Shown here piece after piece: positions 11,323-22,967 of a stretch of 64,000 bases of DNA (the stretch's first letter is position 1; the number at the start of each line of letters is the position of its first letter). This DNA is from Nothophaeocryptopus gaeumannii. Taxonomy: Eukaryota > Ascomycota > Dothideomycetes > Mycosphaerellales > Mycosphaerellaceae. A model generated the notes under the pieces. It was not told the DNA's origin and did not search any database. It was given only the letters and a program-made list of their open reading frames with translations. The translations under genes and the position numbers were made by a program. Location: NCBI GenBank assembly GCA_031771865.1, contig JASISA010000025.1, forward strand, positions 1,054,001 through 1,118,000. The letters are read 5' to 3'.

Positions 11323-12438
11323 CTAATTGTTGCCAATCTCCTCTTGCAACGCCCACATGTTCCACAGCTTGGTGGGTGACTCTGAAGGCTGGAAAGTGTA
11401 GTAATCATCGTCGTCGTCGAAGTCGTTCGTCTGCAGCCGAGGAGGCGGCAATGCTGTGCCAACGGTCGCTTGGGGTTGCACTTCCTCCTTCTTCGGCACT
11501 GGAATGAGCAGTGCATCCGCATAGCCAATTGTGAGTCGCTGGGTTTTGGTAATCCTCTCGAGCTGTAAAAGGAGTGCGTCACATGCGGACTTGTGAACCT
11601 GCGCGACAGGCGAGTACGCTGAGGGGCCTGCTATGATGAAGAAGGGGCCTCTTGGTATCCTTGAAATGGCGCCGTTTGTGCCGTTGCTTGTTGCAGGCTT
11701 GCACTTGGCCAACAGGTGTGGGTATGTGGTTTTGCTGGCATTGTGCAGGAAGGCCACGCTCTGCTTGTATGACTGCTCCAGGTCCGTCTCATCGAGGCTA
11801 AAGACCTCAGTCTCCGCACTCGGATCGCCAAAGTCTGGGACACATAGCACTCCCGAGAGGCCACCTCCGTTCCTGCTCGCCTCTTGCACTGTAGCTTCCA
11901 TCTCCGCTTGTGTCCGGTCGTCCTTGGTGAACACGTACACGCTCATTTCCCTTCTCATTTTGCCAATCAGGGCATAGATGTCCATCTTGAGCTGCTTCAG
12001 CTTGTCCTCCTCCTCTTTGCCTGCCACGACGCTAATGCTTGAGAAGAGTTGCTTGGAGAGCAGCATCTCTAGATATGAGAAGGTGTTGGGGTGGAGGGAG
12101 GTGGCAGCCAGTACAAGCAGCGTGCCGAGCGGCCCTGATGTCGAGTCGAGGTTTGGTTCGCCATCGGCATTGGATGTTCTTCTGAAGGACGTCGAAGATG
12201 CGGGAATGGCGGTGCTCCTCATACTGGTGTCGCGGGATTGTGGCAATGAGGTCGGCTTTCTAGGCACGATATTCGACATGTAGGAGGGTGTGTAGCTGGC
12301 GGTTCTACTACCCGGACGGCTGGTATTGGATGTGTTGGCGGTATGGACGCTGGACAGGCTGTCTCCATTCCGATGGTCCGAATAAATACTGCTGCTGGTC
12401 GAGGGACTGTGTCCGCGGAGTCGGTTGACGTCGTCCAT
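11323..12438 (-). CDS. Conserved-looking fungal protein of unknown function
   Basis: Open frame of 371 residues from ATG 12438 (MDDVNRLRGHSPST). The first 110 residues are rich in serine, threonine and arginine and are probably disordered. Residues about 112-330 look folded, with alternating strands and helices (LGTLLVLAATSLHP, SGVLCVPDFGDP, GPFFIIAGPSAYSPVAQVHKSACDALLLQLERI), which faintly recall a degenerate short-chain dehydrogenase; no catalytic motif is visible, so I do not assign that function. A highly acidic DFDDDDDYY run lies near the C-terminus. The true start may lie further upstream: an exon 12591-12569 (MLDTRATS) could join through a 102-base intron, 12568-12467 (GTAAGT donor, CCAG acceptor), adding 18 in-frame residues. 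Confidence 0.7.
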   Translation of the reverse strand: MDDVNRLRGHSPSTSSSIYSDHRNGDSLSSVHTANTSNTSRPGSRTASYTPSYMSNIVPRKPTSLPQSRDTSMRSTAIPASSTSFRRTSNADGEPNLDSTSGPLGTLLVLAATSLHPNTFSYLEMLLSKQLFSSISVVAGKEEEDKLKQLKMDIYALIGKMRREMSVYVFTKDDRTQAEMEATVQEASRNGGGLSGVLCVPDFGDPSAETEVFSLDETDLEQSYKQSVAFLHNASKTTYPHLLAKCKPATSNGTNGAISRIPRGPFFIIAGPSAYSPVAQVHKSACDALLLQLERITKTQRLTIGYADALLIPVPKKEEVQPQATVGTALPPPRLQTNDFDDDDDYYTFQPSESPTKLWNMWALQEEIGNN

Positions 12439-13745
12439 GGTGGTGATGCTGCTGCTATTCAATTGTCTGGTATGGTTACGAACAGGAGTTGTATTCGATT
12501 GAAAAGCGTATATAATGCATACAATAAACAAGTCAATGTGAAACAGTGGCCTGTTCGGCTAGACTTACGACGTTGCTCGCGTGTCCAGCATTGAGGGCGA
12601 GGGCGGAGGGATGCACGGGAGCTGTGGATACGAGGCTCCAAGGTTGAAGGAGGAGCGGCGGGGCGGAACAGAAGGGAGGCGCTTCCGGAGACCCGCCTGA
12701 CTTCCAAGTTCACGCGTGCATCTTTCACATGACGAACGCTGTTGGTGCAGATGTGACGGAAGAAGAGACTGGAAGAAGTGTTGGTCAAGCTTTCGAGGCG
12801 CCAAAGAGCACAACCTCACCAAGCCAATCACATGTCCCGCCCCTTCATCTCCGGCGGAAGACCCTCTGACTGCACCCCTTCTCCTTCTCCCACACATCGA
12901 TGCTCCCTTCATGCAACACCCACATAGCATCAGAGGAACGCTACGGCTATGTTCAGACCGCGGATGAGGTAGAGCCGGACCAGCAGCCAAGCACGAAGTC
13001 CAAGGCTATTATAACGAGCATTGACGTCCCGTTTGACCACGAGCTTCCACGGAATCGCACAACGAACCTGGGCTGTGTAAGACGAGACGACAAAATGACA
13101 AAATCAAGCCCCCTGACACTACATTGGGTGGACATCGACCGCAAAGCATATGCAGTCCTCGCTCTTGTACAGCGACCAAGACCAGCTTCAATCGCCGACA
13201 GCCCCTCTGTACGGACTAGCAGATTTCCGGCGGGCCATGGACGGCGACGAGCAAAGGCTTCAGACAAATTCGTTTCCGGCTGTCTCTCCTTGAGATCGAG
13301 CTCTTCTCGATATCTCGAACGCGATTCTAGAAGCGTAGGCTGTAATCTCGCGAGCGAGAGTCCGGACGACTCTTACTTCTTCACCGCAAATTCTCACCCG
13401 GCTTAAGACGTCGCGCTCAGACTGTCCAAGCCGCTTGATCTTGATGAGTAGCTGAGATGAGAGCTACGAGCGTCTCCCAGAGCAGCTCGGCTTCCAGCAC
13501 TGTCCTAGAGCCCAAAGCCGTGGACACGCGGATACATGCAGCTCCGCCGTTTGCATATGCGAGGCAAGTATACGTCAGACCGTTTGCTTCAACTTCAACT
13601 TCACTTCCTCAGACTTTCGGCTACCTGCCGGCCCGCCGCGCGCGCACGAGCAGCTCTAGCTCTGACTGTTCTGCGGCGCTTGTTTGTTTCCAGACCTCTC
13701 AAAATTCCTCGCCTGCTCGTGGCATCAATACAGCCATCCGCAGAC
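12439..13745. other. Divergent intergenic region, 1.3 kb
   Basis: Lies between the unknown gene on the minus strand and the MYND gene on the plus strand. It may hold a first exon of the minus-strand gene (12591-12569). Open frames here are short and overlapping on both strands, with no recognisable domain. A CG-rich stretch at 13630-13650 precedes the MYND start. Confidence 0.45.
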
Positions 13746-15683
13746 ATGGCACTCACGCATCAGGAGCTCTGCGCCAAGTGCCAGGCGCAGGGCAAGTCGG
13801 CGTGTAGTGGATGCCGCCTGGTCACGGCAAGTATCCCTTTTTGCACCTTCCTCGAACCACGGCTGACCGAGACATAGTACTGTGGTAGGGAGTGTCAGAC
13901 CTCGCATTGGAAGGAGCACAAACAGTACTGCAACTCGTCGCTGATGAAAAAATCTTGGGCGCCATCATGGGTCACAGAGAATCGTGAGGCGACTTTCATG
14001 GGATCGAATACCGCGAGCGTCGGGTCTTTCGGAGGACGCAAGTACTTATGGGGCAACATCCCCGCGATCGACATTGTTCAGCTCGCCTCGAATGAGGGCA
14101 AAGACTATCAGGAGGACCTGAATCTGTTGTTTGCCGGTAAGCTGTAACACACGATTATATCATGAAGTCAGGCTGACCACCGCTAGCATCTGGCGATCTC
14201 CGCAATGTCATCAAGTCGATATCAAGCCTACCAGCAGATTATCCGGGTCTCGTCGACGTAGTCATCAACGATCGAGATTTCGATATCGTTGCTCGCAACC
14301 TCATCCTCTTGCTCATCGCTTCGGCTGCACCGGACAGTGAAGCAGCAACTGAATGCGCAATCCATGTCTGGTACTCTGCCTTGCTTCGCGAGAGCGACAT
14401 TGAGCTTCTCGCCAATTATGTCCGTCCTCTCTTCCAGAGTGTGGTCGACAAGATCGCGACCAGATCGCCAAACAAGTCGTTTGGCAAGACCTGGACATCG
14501 GGTTCGCGGTCGCTCCGCGTGGAGCTTCTCAAGAAGCAGTGGGATATGCTGCTCACTTTCCTTGATGTTCCTGCCGGCCTCACTTGTGACAAGGCCAGCA
14601 AAATCCGACACGAGGTGACTCTGGCACCTTCTCGTACCGACCACAGAGACCGACGTATGATCCCTCAGCGCGGTACTCTGCGAGTCTGCAGAACGAGATT
14701 CCGAGAGGACGGCATCCTGCTTCCGTTTGGTCACTCTCGCAAGGAATTTGGTGTTCCCAACCCGTGAGCTTTTGCAGTCGACCTATTCCATGACCATACA
14801 ATAGCTGACTGTATCAGGACCCTGTTTCAGGACACAAAGTGGCCGCTGATGGACGCGGCGGACCCTCTCGATGGCTACCCACATGCAGAGGTTCATAAGG
14901 TCGACACTGGCCCAGCCGTCAACGATGCTTACGGCAAGCTTTACTTCTATCTGTGCGAGACCTTCTCCGCTTTCCGCGCTCGCATTGCCAAGAGTCCTAT
15001 CAAGATTAGGGTTCTCAATGTCGACGCCAGAGACCTCTCGCAATATGTCGAGAAGGATCGCTTTGCGCGCGTAGAGGTAAGGCTCGCTGAAGCGTGTCTT
15101 GTTATTTCTAACCAATCGAGCTGGAGTGTACTATGTTGGCACAGAGCGGACAGTCGCTACTTTCGCTCCTCTCCTCCAACCGCGCAGTACGAACCCACAT
15201 GCCACGCTGATTTGCATGTACATGAATGCCGTGCACGAAATCGCCAAGCGCACTCGAGAACAAGCCCACGAAGTCGACCATCGCGAAATGGAGAGGGTCG
15301 TCAAGTACCTGGGGCCGTATATGCCGAAAGATGTGACGAGTCTGCAGGCGGCAAAACTACAGGTCCAGCTCTTCATGCCGCTTGCTTGGGATGCTCTACC
15401 GCTGGTCCGTGATGTCGACAAGTACTTCAACATGTAAGTTGTATTCGAGCAACAGACTCGATCACGTCAGCTGACATGTGGCAGGTACATGAAGGAGTGG
15501 TTCAACTTTGAGCCAAGCACGTACAACGTCGAGATCAAGAAGACCAACACCATCATCGAGAAGAGGCCGATGAGGCTCAAGCTCAAGCCGGGCCAGCCAG
15601 GCGCTCAAGAAGAGTTCGATGTGATGATGAGATCAGGTCACGTTGGCAACGAGCGTTACGTCGAGTGGAAGCGAAAAGCTTGA
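13746..15683 (+). CDS. MYND zinc-finger protein with DUF4470 domain (junction damaged?)
   Basis: Exons 13746-13826, 13878-14136, 14187-14763, 14818-15076, then about 15147-15433 and 15485-15683. The N-terminus is a complete MYND finger: C-x2-C-x7-C-x2-C-x4-YC-x3-CQ-x3-W-x2-HK-x2-C, assembled across a GC-AG intron (13827-13877, donor GCAAGT). Next comes LLFAASGDLRNVIKSISSLP, the start of the fungal DUF4470 region, and the C-terminus NTIIEKRPMRLKLKPGQPGA is characteristic of this family. MYND fingers bind protein partners; these fungal proteins have no established reaction. The junction after 15076 is odd. The only intron that keeps frame (15077-15146, 70 bases) removes a strand that family members keep, while the expected continuation LTNRAGVYYVGTERT is in frame at 15108 with no AG before it. 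A small deletion or sequence error is likely. With the in-frame intron the product has 553 residues. Confidence 0.85.
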
Positions 15684-15898
15684 GACACCCGACTGCGATG
15701 TAAGCACTCACGACGAGAACATGATCGAGGAGACGGGTATACCAAGATTGATAGATGGCAACTTTGCTCAGGGACCAGCCCAAGAATCAATACATGCATG
15801 TTCGTCGCGCAGCTGACGAGGGCACGCTAGTACTTGGGAAAGATACGAATGCACTACAGCGTTCAATGCTGTATCCAAACTGTCTACTGTTGCCATCT

Positions 15899-17907
15899 CT
15901 AAGCCTTCAGCGCATCCTCCTTCTCCCCGAACGGTCCCTCCCCCTCAACGAACGAGCTGCCACTCTCACTACTCCCCGCCGTACCCACTGCCTTCGGATC
16001 CTCATTCGTCATGAACTCATCATCATTGATCCTCCTATACCTGAACCAGAAAATGACCGTCTGCGCAGCCAACGCAATAGCCGGGCCCGCCCAGACCCAG
16101 ATGAGATATGGGTCTTTAATAGCAGGCGAGATGATCTCGCCAAGTGCGTAGCTTAACGCCGTCGTCGCCAAAAACAAACTCATGACCAGCGCCTTCATCC
16201 CCGGCGGACTCCGGGCATAAGCCAATTCATAAGCCGTCACATTACAGAAACACTCCGACAGCGCACCCAACGCATAATTTGGGATCTGCACCCAAACGGA
16301 TATGGGGGAGACGCCGGTACCGATATCGCAGTCTGTGGCGTTGTAACCGCAAGGAGAAGTTTTGTAGACTTGCCATTGGATGATGGCGCGTATGACTCCG
16401 GAGATGGTGGCGAGGATGAAGCCAAAGGTAATGCGGCTGACACGCCCGAATTTGATGTTCATTTTTCGGAGAGTGGGGTAGATTACGTAGGAGAGGATGG
16501 GGACGGCGACGATGATTGTTAGGGGGTTGAAGTTGTTCTGAAGACGATTCAGCTACGTTGGACTGAGGCGCAGTACTTTCAACTCACCAAAAGATCATTG
16601 GGTGCGCCATTTGTTGTGAGCGTGGAGCCTTGGCTTGTAGCGACGGAGCCAATGCCACCATCGTTGAGGTTGTAGATCGGGAAGTACAAGAAGATGGCGC
16701 AAGCTACCATCGTGCGTCGCACATCGTCAACGTCCTTGTCCGAATACCCAGAGACATTGACGCCCTTCGAAGCCAGGACGCTGGGCTTAGCAGCCTCCCA
16801 AAAGATCTCGTGCTTCCAGAACTTTCCCTTGCTGTGCTTGAAAGCTGCTGTGAAAACCTTGAAGACCTTGGTAAGAGCACTACCATCCGGAGGGTATTTA
16901 GTAAGTCGAGGGTATAGGTACCACAGCAGGGCCGGCAGAAGAAAGTAAACGATACCAGGAAGGAGGTAAGCGAGCCAGTAGCCGATGTACTTCTCCGCGT
17001 AAGCTGTAGCGATGGCGAAGAATGCGCCAATATTGATGAAGCCGTAGAAGAGCAGCATAACACGCTGGACAGTCGCCTCTGGATCAACGACCACACGCTC
17101 GCCAGATGGGAGAGCCTTGATGTAGGCCTTCTGGTGCCTGTACTGATCAAGGACCGTGGGTGCGATGTTAGGCTTGAACAGGCCAGCTCCAATAGCCAGG
17201 AGGAAGAGCGAGATCATAAAAGGCGCAATTCCATTGCCAGCTTGCAAGATAGAGGGGATAGTACCAATGATCATGATGATATGCGACAATCCGCAAATAA
17301 GGACACCGATCAAAATGGTCTTGAATCGGCCAAGCTAGGTGTCTGCGAGCCAGCCTCCAGCGATGGGGATGATGTAGGCCAGGAAAGAAAACAGCAGGAC
17401 GAAGGCGTTGGAGAATTGGAGGCCTTTACCCAACGCACCAGCCGTATCTTGAGTTCCTCGGGCCGGAGCACCAGCGCCATTGCCCCCTTCAGGCAGTGGA
17501 AACTGCATGAAGTTCGAGAAGACCGTCTGGACACCGTAGTAGGACGCACGTTCCGCGAGTTCCACTACACACAGCAGGTATGCCACAGGCGGAATGCTGT
17601 CCGTAACTTTTCGCAAGGTTCGTGCTTCTTCTTCAGTGGGCTGAGGGTACATCTCCCTTTCGATGACAGATGCGGTGCGATCCCCAACGGCCTCAACATC
17701 CACGCTCATGCGCTTGGCGAAGTCGGGGTCTTTTGTTGCAGCGCCATCGTCGAGGGCGAAGCTGTTCTTGCCGTGGCCCCGGATGACTTCCTGTGGGATT
17801 CGAGTCGCAATTATGTCGTTGATGAGCTCGCCGCCCGCTTGACCCGCTGTGGCAAGAAAGGTCAGCCCAGGAGGTCGGTAGTCTATCAATTCTTTTCACC
17901 TACACAT
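15899..17907 (-). pseudogene. POT-family peptide transporter with in-frame TAG
   Basis: Three exons: 17907-17904, 17846-16588 and 16537-15899, with introns of 57 and 50 bases. The model spans 633 codons plus stop, the usual length for fungal proton-coupled peptide transporters (PTR2). The POT signature E97-x-x-E-R-x-S-Y-Y-G is present, and membrane segments continue to the C-terminus. In the segment GWLADT-stop-LGRFKTILIGV the codon at 17337-17335, residue 172, is TAG where relatives carry a lysine or aromatic residue (AAG to TAG is one change). The frame is open and conserved on both sides, and no intron fits there. The gene is therefore a recent pseudogene or null allele, a case of readthrough, or a sequencing error. 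The first exon is only four bases of coding sequence (ATG T); an unspliced start at a later ATG (17709) is the alternative. Confidence 0.85.
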
Positions 17908-19801
17908 TTCGGTTGAACAGCGCTCGCAAAACTGCTCAAACGGGAAGTGGAACGTACGGCGAGGGCTACAGTACGCTTTTTGAACTGCTTGTCAGTAGCT
18001 CGGTCGATCTAACCTGATATATGGCTTCTGCGATGTAACCCATACTTGCAATTTCTCCAATGGTCGTAGACTGATTGGAGCTCCTACTCGTACACGCGAA
18101 GGCCGATCGCAGCATGAGGAACAGGTGGCTGTTGCACTGTGGTCCCGGAAAATGGGGGGCTTCTATCTCCACGGCCAATGATACGGAGGATCTGGTTGCA
18201 AGAGGCTCCGCGATCAACAGATCCGATACATAGAAGCCTTTCAGACTTCATGCCGTTCGTTTCGGCTGCAGGCAACCGGCATGGAGATATGAGGCCAAGA
18301 TAGCAGAGTACGGCGGGCTTTCCGCTTGCAGTAAGAGTTGGGAAGTTGGCGCTTGTCTATGGCACCATACAAGCACACAGAAGTACCGCAAGCTTCAGCA
18401 TCGCGTGCTTGTCTTCCGCAATGGCGATAAGAGCCATGTCTTGTCGAGAAAGCTTGTTTGGAAGAAGTACGATCACATCAACTCTGGTGCGGGTGTCAAC
18501 TCGCCACATGAGAAGTTTCTCTTACCAAGAAATGCAGGAAGAGCCACGCTTGAAAGGTATGCTTGCAGACCAATGGATTGCGTGCTGCCCGGCGCACGGG
18601 TGGAGGCCAAGCGAAGCATCGAGAATAATATTCATTCGTGCCGCATGATCCTGGGCGATCTGAAGAATGATTGCGTGTCCCACTGGCAGAGGCAACATGT
18701 CCGAGACCCGCACTGTGCCGTGGGGGAGATAAGGAAATCGGTCGCGTCTTCTGAAAGGCGAGGCAGAGGTTGGAGTCGAACTAGGCACCTCACACAGAGC
18801 CGTCGAAAAGCGGCGGATCATCGGGATTGCACGGACCATTTTGCTGGAGCCAGCGACGTTGGGGACGACGGCTTCATCGGTAGTTACCTTATCCTTTCTT
18901 TCGTCTTCATCAGTGGTCTTTCGCAGAGTCGTCGGCCATCTTTGTCCAGCTGTTACGGCACTGTAATTTTAACTGTGCTTGAAGACGTCACGGCCGTGCT
19001 CAATATCTCCAGCGGCTCATGTACTCGACTTTGGCCAGGCCTGCAACAATCGCGTACCAGCAACGAAAGGAGAAAGCGAGTTCCTAGGATGATGCGGGAT
19101 CGTCACACATGAGGAAGAGAAGATGAAGCGATGAGTGTTGTTGAAATAGACATGGCCTGAAGGATGCGAACGCGAGATTGCTCAGAACCAGGCATCTTCC
19201 TTGGCAAAATATATCTACCGCACGGAGTTCGCTTCACCAGCATGATGAGTCACTTTGGGTCTGTCCCTCGATTCTGCAAACGAAAGTCATCACGAGACGG
19301 CTTTGTGAAGGCTTCATGGTCGGCATTTGATCGAGACAGAATTGGACTTCGAAGCTTGAGTTCGAGATTTTCCAAGGCAGCACGATTGTGAATCTGAATC
19401 TGAAGTTGAGCATGTGACAGAGTGAGTCTGTGTCTGAACCTCTCACCAAGTGACACGGTGGCTCACGAAGTGCTCACTGCAAGTTCTCCAGCTGTCCGCT
19501 GCTTGCGTGGGAGGGATCCTCGTCATCATTCTAGTCTGTGTATCAGTGCTGATGTATCCTCGCTTGCTATATCTCCCCCCTCAACTTCGCCCTTGTCTGA
19601 CACTACGGAATTCGAGCACAGAGGCACAGAAAGCAACATATCAGCAGAGAGGCACAACGTATCCTTTTGACTCCCCAAGCCCAGCTCGACGTAGATTCTT
19701 TCCGAACGACATGAACATTCGAGACATGGATTATTAGCCTCAGGAGTACGTACAAAGCATACCAACAAACGCTCACAGCACGCAATTCCGATTCTTGCTG
19801 C
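17908..19801. other. Gene-poor interval of 1.9 kb
   Basis: No open frame here has a recognisable domain or an intron-exon pattern I can defend. The longest, about 18405-19112 on the plus strand, is basic and irregular in composition. A sequence resembling a tRNA T-arm at 18770-18795 (minus strand) was examined and not accepted. Confidence 0.5.
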
Positions 19802-21835
19802 TCAGAACCCTCTCGCGAAAATCGCCAGTGTCCCTGTCGTAGTGTTCCCGCAAGTTCCTGGGGTATTACTGCCGACTGCATTCCCTCCATTGCAAGTATA
19901 GCAATTGTTGTCTCCTGCGTCACCGAAGCCTGGCCGAGACCGTTGTAGCCGTTGCTGCAGTCGTGCACATGTTAGTTTCTCGTCCAAGAAAGTCCGGCTC
20001 GGATATGGTGTGAACATACGCAGCAACATAAGTAATCGTATTCCCACACCAACAATCCACATTCGCCCCATCATTCGTAACACCATAATAAATCGTCGAG
20101 CTGTTGTAGCAAGCATCTGAGCACTGGCTATTCGCAGTAGAGCTGTATTGCGCCGCATAAGTCTGCAGAGCACGGCCGGCGGTACCTGTCGCAGTGGCGG
20201 TTTGCACGTAGCAGCCCAGGTAGCCGTAGTTGCGGGCAGGAGAGGCGCTGGCTCCGGCGGGCCCTGAGGGACCTGATGGCTATTGGAGAGGCAGTAAATA
20301 GATGATGATGAGTGGAGGATGAGATTGGGCTTACTCCTGCTGTGCCTGTGGCTCCTGATGGACTGTAGTCGTGTTAGTCTTATGAGAATCGAGCTTCGCC
20401 ATGCGCTTGAAGGCGTACCCCGTCGAACCAGTGACACCAGTTGCTACGCAGAACATTAGTCTTGCGTCATGTTCGAAAGGTACATAGCATCTTTACCTCC
20501 ACTTGGTCCGGTTGGCTGTGGCCATTGTCAGTATATCATTTCTGGCATGCTTATACAATGGACATACACCCGTAGATCCCGCGACACCCGTAGCTTTTGG
20601 AGGATATTAGCCTGATTCTAAATGACAGTCGTGAGTGTGTAGACTCACGCCCCGTGACACCGGTGGCGCCTGTAACTCCAGAAGCTAGTAGGAATGTCAA
20701 TCGCTGTCCATGTCCTGAGATGTATGTACTCGAACTCACGTCCAACTGGGCCAGTCGCTAGAACAAACCGTTAGCAGATGTCAAACCGCGGCTTATGAGA
20801 GGATACATACGGCCGGTCGGGCCTGATGGGCCAGTAGCTGTTCGTCACTATCAGTATCGCTCTGTGCTCGGCCTCTCTTGAGGACTTACGGCCAGTAGCT
20901 GCGAGCTTGTCAGTTACATTATCCCGCATTAAATGAAAATCTAATGCTCACGCCCCGTCGGCCCAGTGATTGTCGAAAGCTTGAGACCAGCACAGCTTGA
21001 AGTCGAGAACAGACTGAGCTCTATGTAACCACATCCTTCTGGCCGTCCATTTTCCGTGAACACGGTGTATACGGTTCCGTTGGTAACAGAACAGAACTGC
21101 GCCTGTCCATTCCAAAAGGCCGGGTTGTACCAAGCGAGTGTCCCAGACCCAGCTAGTTGAAAAGTGGTGGTGATGCTACCGGGCGTCGTCGAAGGAATGA
21201 ATGGGGAGTACGTAAGTCCCGGATTGGTGGAGTAGATGTACGAGACTTGGTCGACTATGGCGGAAAGTGAGCCATTCTGAATCTGATAGATTGGCGAAGT
21301 TGTGCAGTCGTTTGTTATTGTCCCATTCGCAGTCATGTATGACTCCGCAATTTCATTAGCAGAGGCAGAAGATATGACGCGAGTTTGAACGAACAGATCC
21401 AGATTGCCTCTTTTGCAGTCCTCCTCCGCCCGCCATACCGCCCGCCAGCATAACGAAGTAATCGTTCATCGGAGATGGAGTCGGAGAGACCGAGATCGTG
21501 GCCACCGCGGACACGGTCGAAGATGTCGAGGGCGGTTCATAACTCCGTGATGACATAGAAGACATAGGCACTTGCGCTTCCGTCCATTGAAATGTTGTCA
21601 TCTCATCGATTCGCGTTGGAGCGTTCGTGACCGTTACTGCGACTTGTGGAATGGCGTAGAAAGTGGTATTCCCTTGCACATCGGTGCTGATCGATACCGC
21701 TTGCTCGCGAACTGTGACTGTTTTCTTGAACTGCGAGGCGATTGCGCAGGCGGGTTCTTGGGCTTGCGCATATTCTGAATAGCTGAGTACAAGGCCAATG
21801 ATGAGGCTTCGCAACGGGGCTGAAAGTGCCAACAT
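19802..21835 (-). CDS. Secreted collagen-like protein with WSC domain, many micro-exons
   Basis: Exons read on the minus strand: 21835-21395, 21342-20952, 20898-20890, 20837-20811, 20757-20740, 20684-20649, 20593-20568, 20515-20497, 20443-20419, 20362-20335, 20279-about 20016 and 19954-19802. The first exon gives a signal peptide (LIIGLVLSYSEYAQA) and a Ser/Thr-rich region; the second is a cysteine-containing domain ending ITGPTG. Eight micro-exons of 9-36 bases then encode an unbroken Gly-X-Y tract of about 25 triplets (GPT, GPS, GVT, GAT). Exon 20279-20016 adds a WSC-type carbohydrate-binding domain (NYGYLGCYVQT, CWCGN), whose C-terminal cysteines (NNCYTC, CGN) are in the last exon. Introns are 52-56 bases, all GT-AG. 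The last junction is uncertain: donor GTATGT at 20019 shifts frame, while GTTCAC at 20015 keeps it and gives 478 residues. WSC proteins act at the cell wall; role here inferred. Confidence 0.8.
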
Positions 21836-22967
21836 GGTGGAGATCGTCCGAAGAATGACAAAGCATGAACCGAGTGTGGGCGATTCTCAAGTGAGAACGC
21901 TGTGGGCGAGTGTGAGCAGTTCTCAAGTGAGAATAAACGAGTGAAGACAACTCTCAAGCATGAAGTTCAGAAAGACCGCCGAAGCGAGCCTACCTTTTGA
22001 CAAGAGGTTCTGGCGTGTCTGGAGAGACACGGGGTTGGCTTGCGAAGCAAATAGGTCCCTGTGACCCGTTGCCTGGAGACGAGGAATGCGGAAGGAAGGA
22101 GCGAGAATTCAATTAGCAACCGTGCCGTCCGCTGCTCTCCAGGCCGTCTCTCGAGCACGTGATGGGATCTTAGAAGTGGAATCGACTTTGAGTCCTTGGT
22201 GCATTATACTCATTAGGAGTTGCATACAGCGAGCTGGAGCGACTACGTCGGTCTCAGTGCCAGGGCATAAGTGTTCCATCCACCACAGGTTTTGGCCATC
22301 TGCGCTCTTCGAGAATTTCATCTAGCAATGGCCACCTGTCGATACAGAGGCTGAATTTTGCGATCCTTGACTGAAGCTTGATATCCATTTCATCTCAATT
22401 GGAGTACCCTATCGAAGATGTTCCTCGGAGTATGAGCCGAGCGCGGGGAGGTGACAAAGCTCATTGCCGGCCGCGCTCTCAGCGCTACTTTCTGAACCAG
22501 TCGCCGAGTGCGACGACACCGGCTCAGAAGACGGCAAGTCTAGACAGAGGCAACGAGTATTGTCACCTGCCCTTGGACTATCTTACAGAGCGCTGTTGGC
22601 GGTGGCATATCGAGGATACGAGCCGCATTCTTCGGTTTACCTGGTGACGCGTTCCTGGTGCTTGGTAGCGAGAGACGGCTCTGGACACGCAAGGGCAGGA
22701 ATATCAACGTTGCAGAAGCGCTCTAAGTTGCCGCCAGTCGCCTCGTTCATCTTCGACGTGACAATCAAGGACGTGTGATGGACGTGTCGCGCACGCGAAA
22801 GGAGGAGGAGAGGTCGTTTCGACGACGGGCGGGCGGGCCGCAGCCGATGAACTGCCGATCACCGAACGCCGAGTAAATTTCTCTGGCAGAGGTTTGAGCT
22901 CTACTCCTTGAGCATCTCTCCGAGACAATGTCGCGATAGCTGGTCAAGCAGCTCGCGTCTGAATCAT
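21836..22967. other. Divergent intergenic region, 1.1 kb
   Basis: Separates the WSC gene (minus) and UTP15 (plus). At about 21870-21945 a short motif, GAGTGTGNGC(A/G)NTTCTCAAGTGAGAA, occurs twice in direct orientation. No coding region supported. Confidence 0.45.

Noticed and set aside
18760..18800. tRNA T-arm-like sequence on the minus strand (TTCGACTCC after CTAG)
   Set aside because: No pairing 5' T-stem strand, D-arm or acceptor was found, either contiguous or after removing intron-like blocks.
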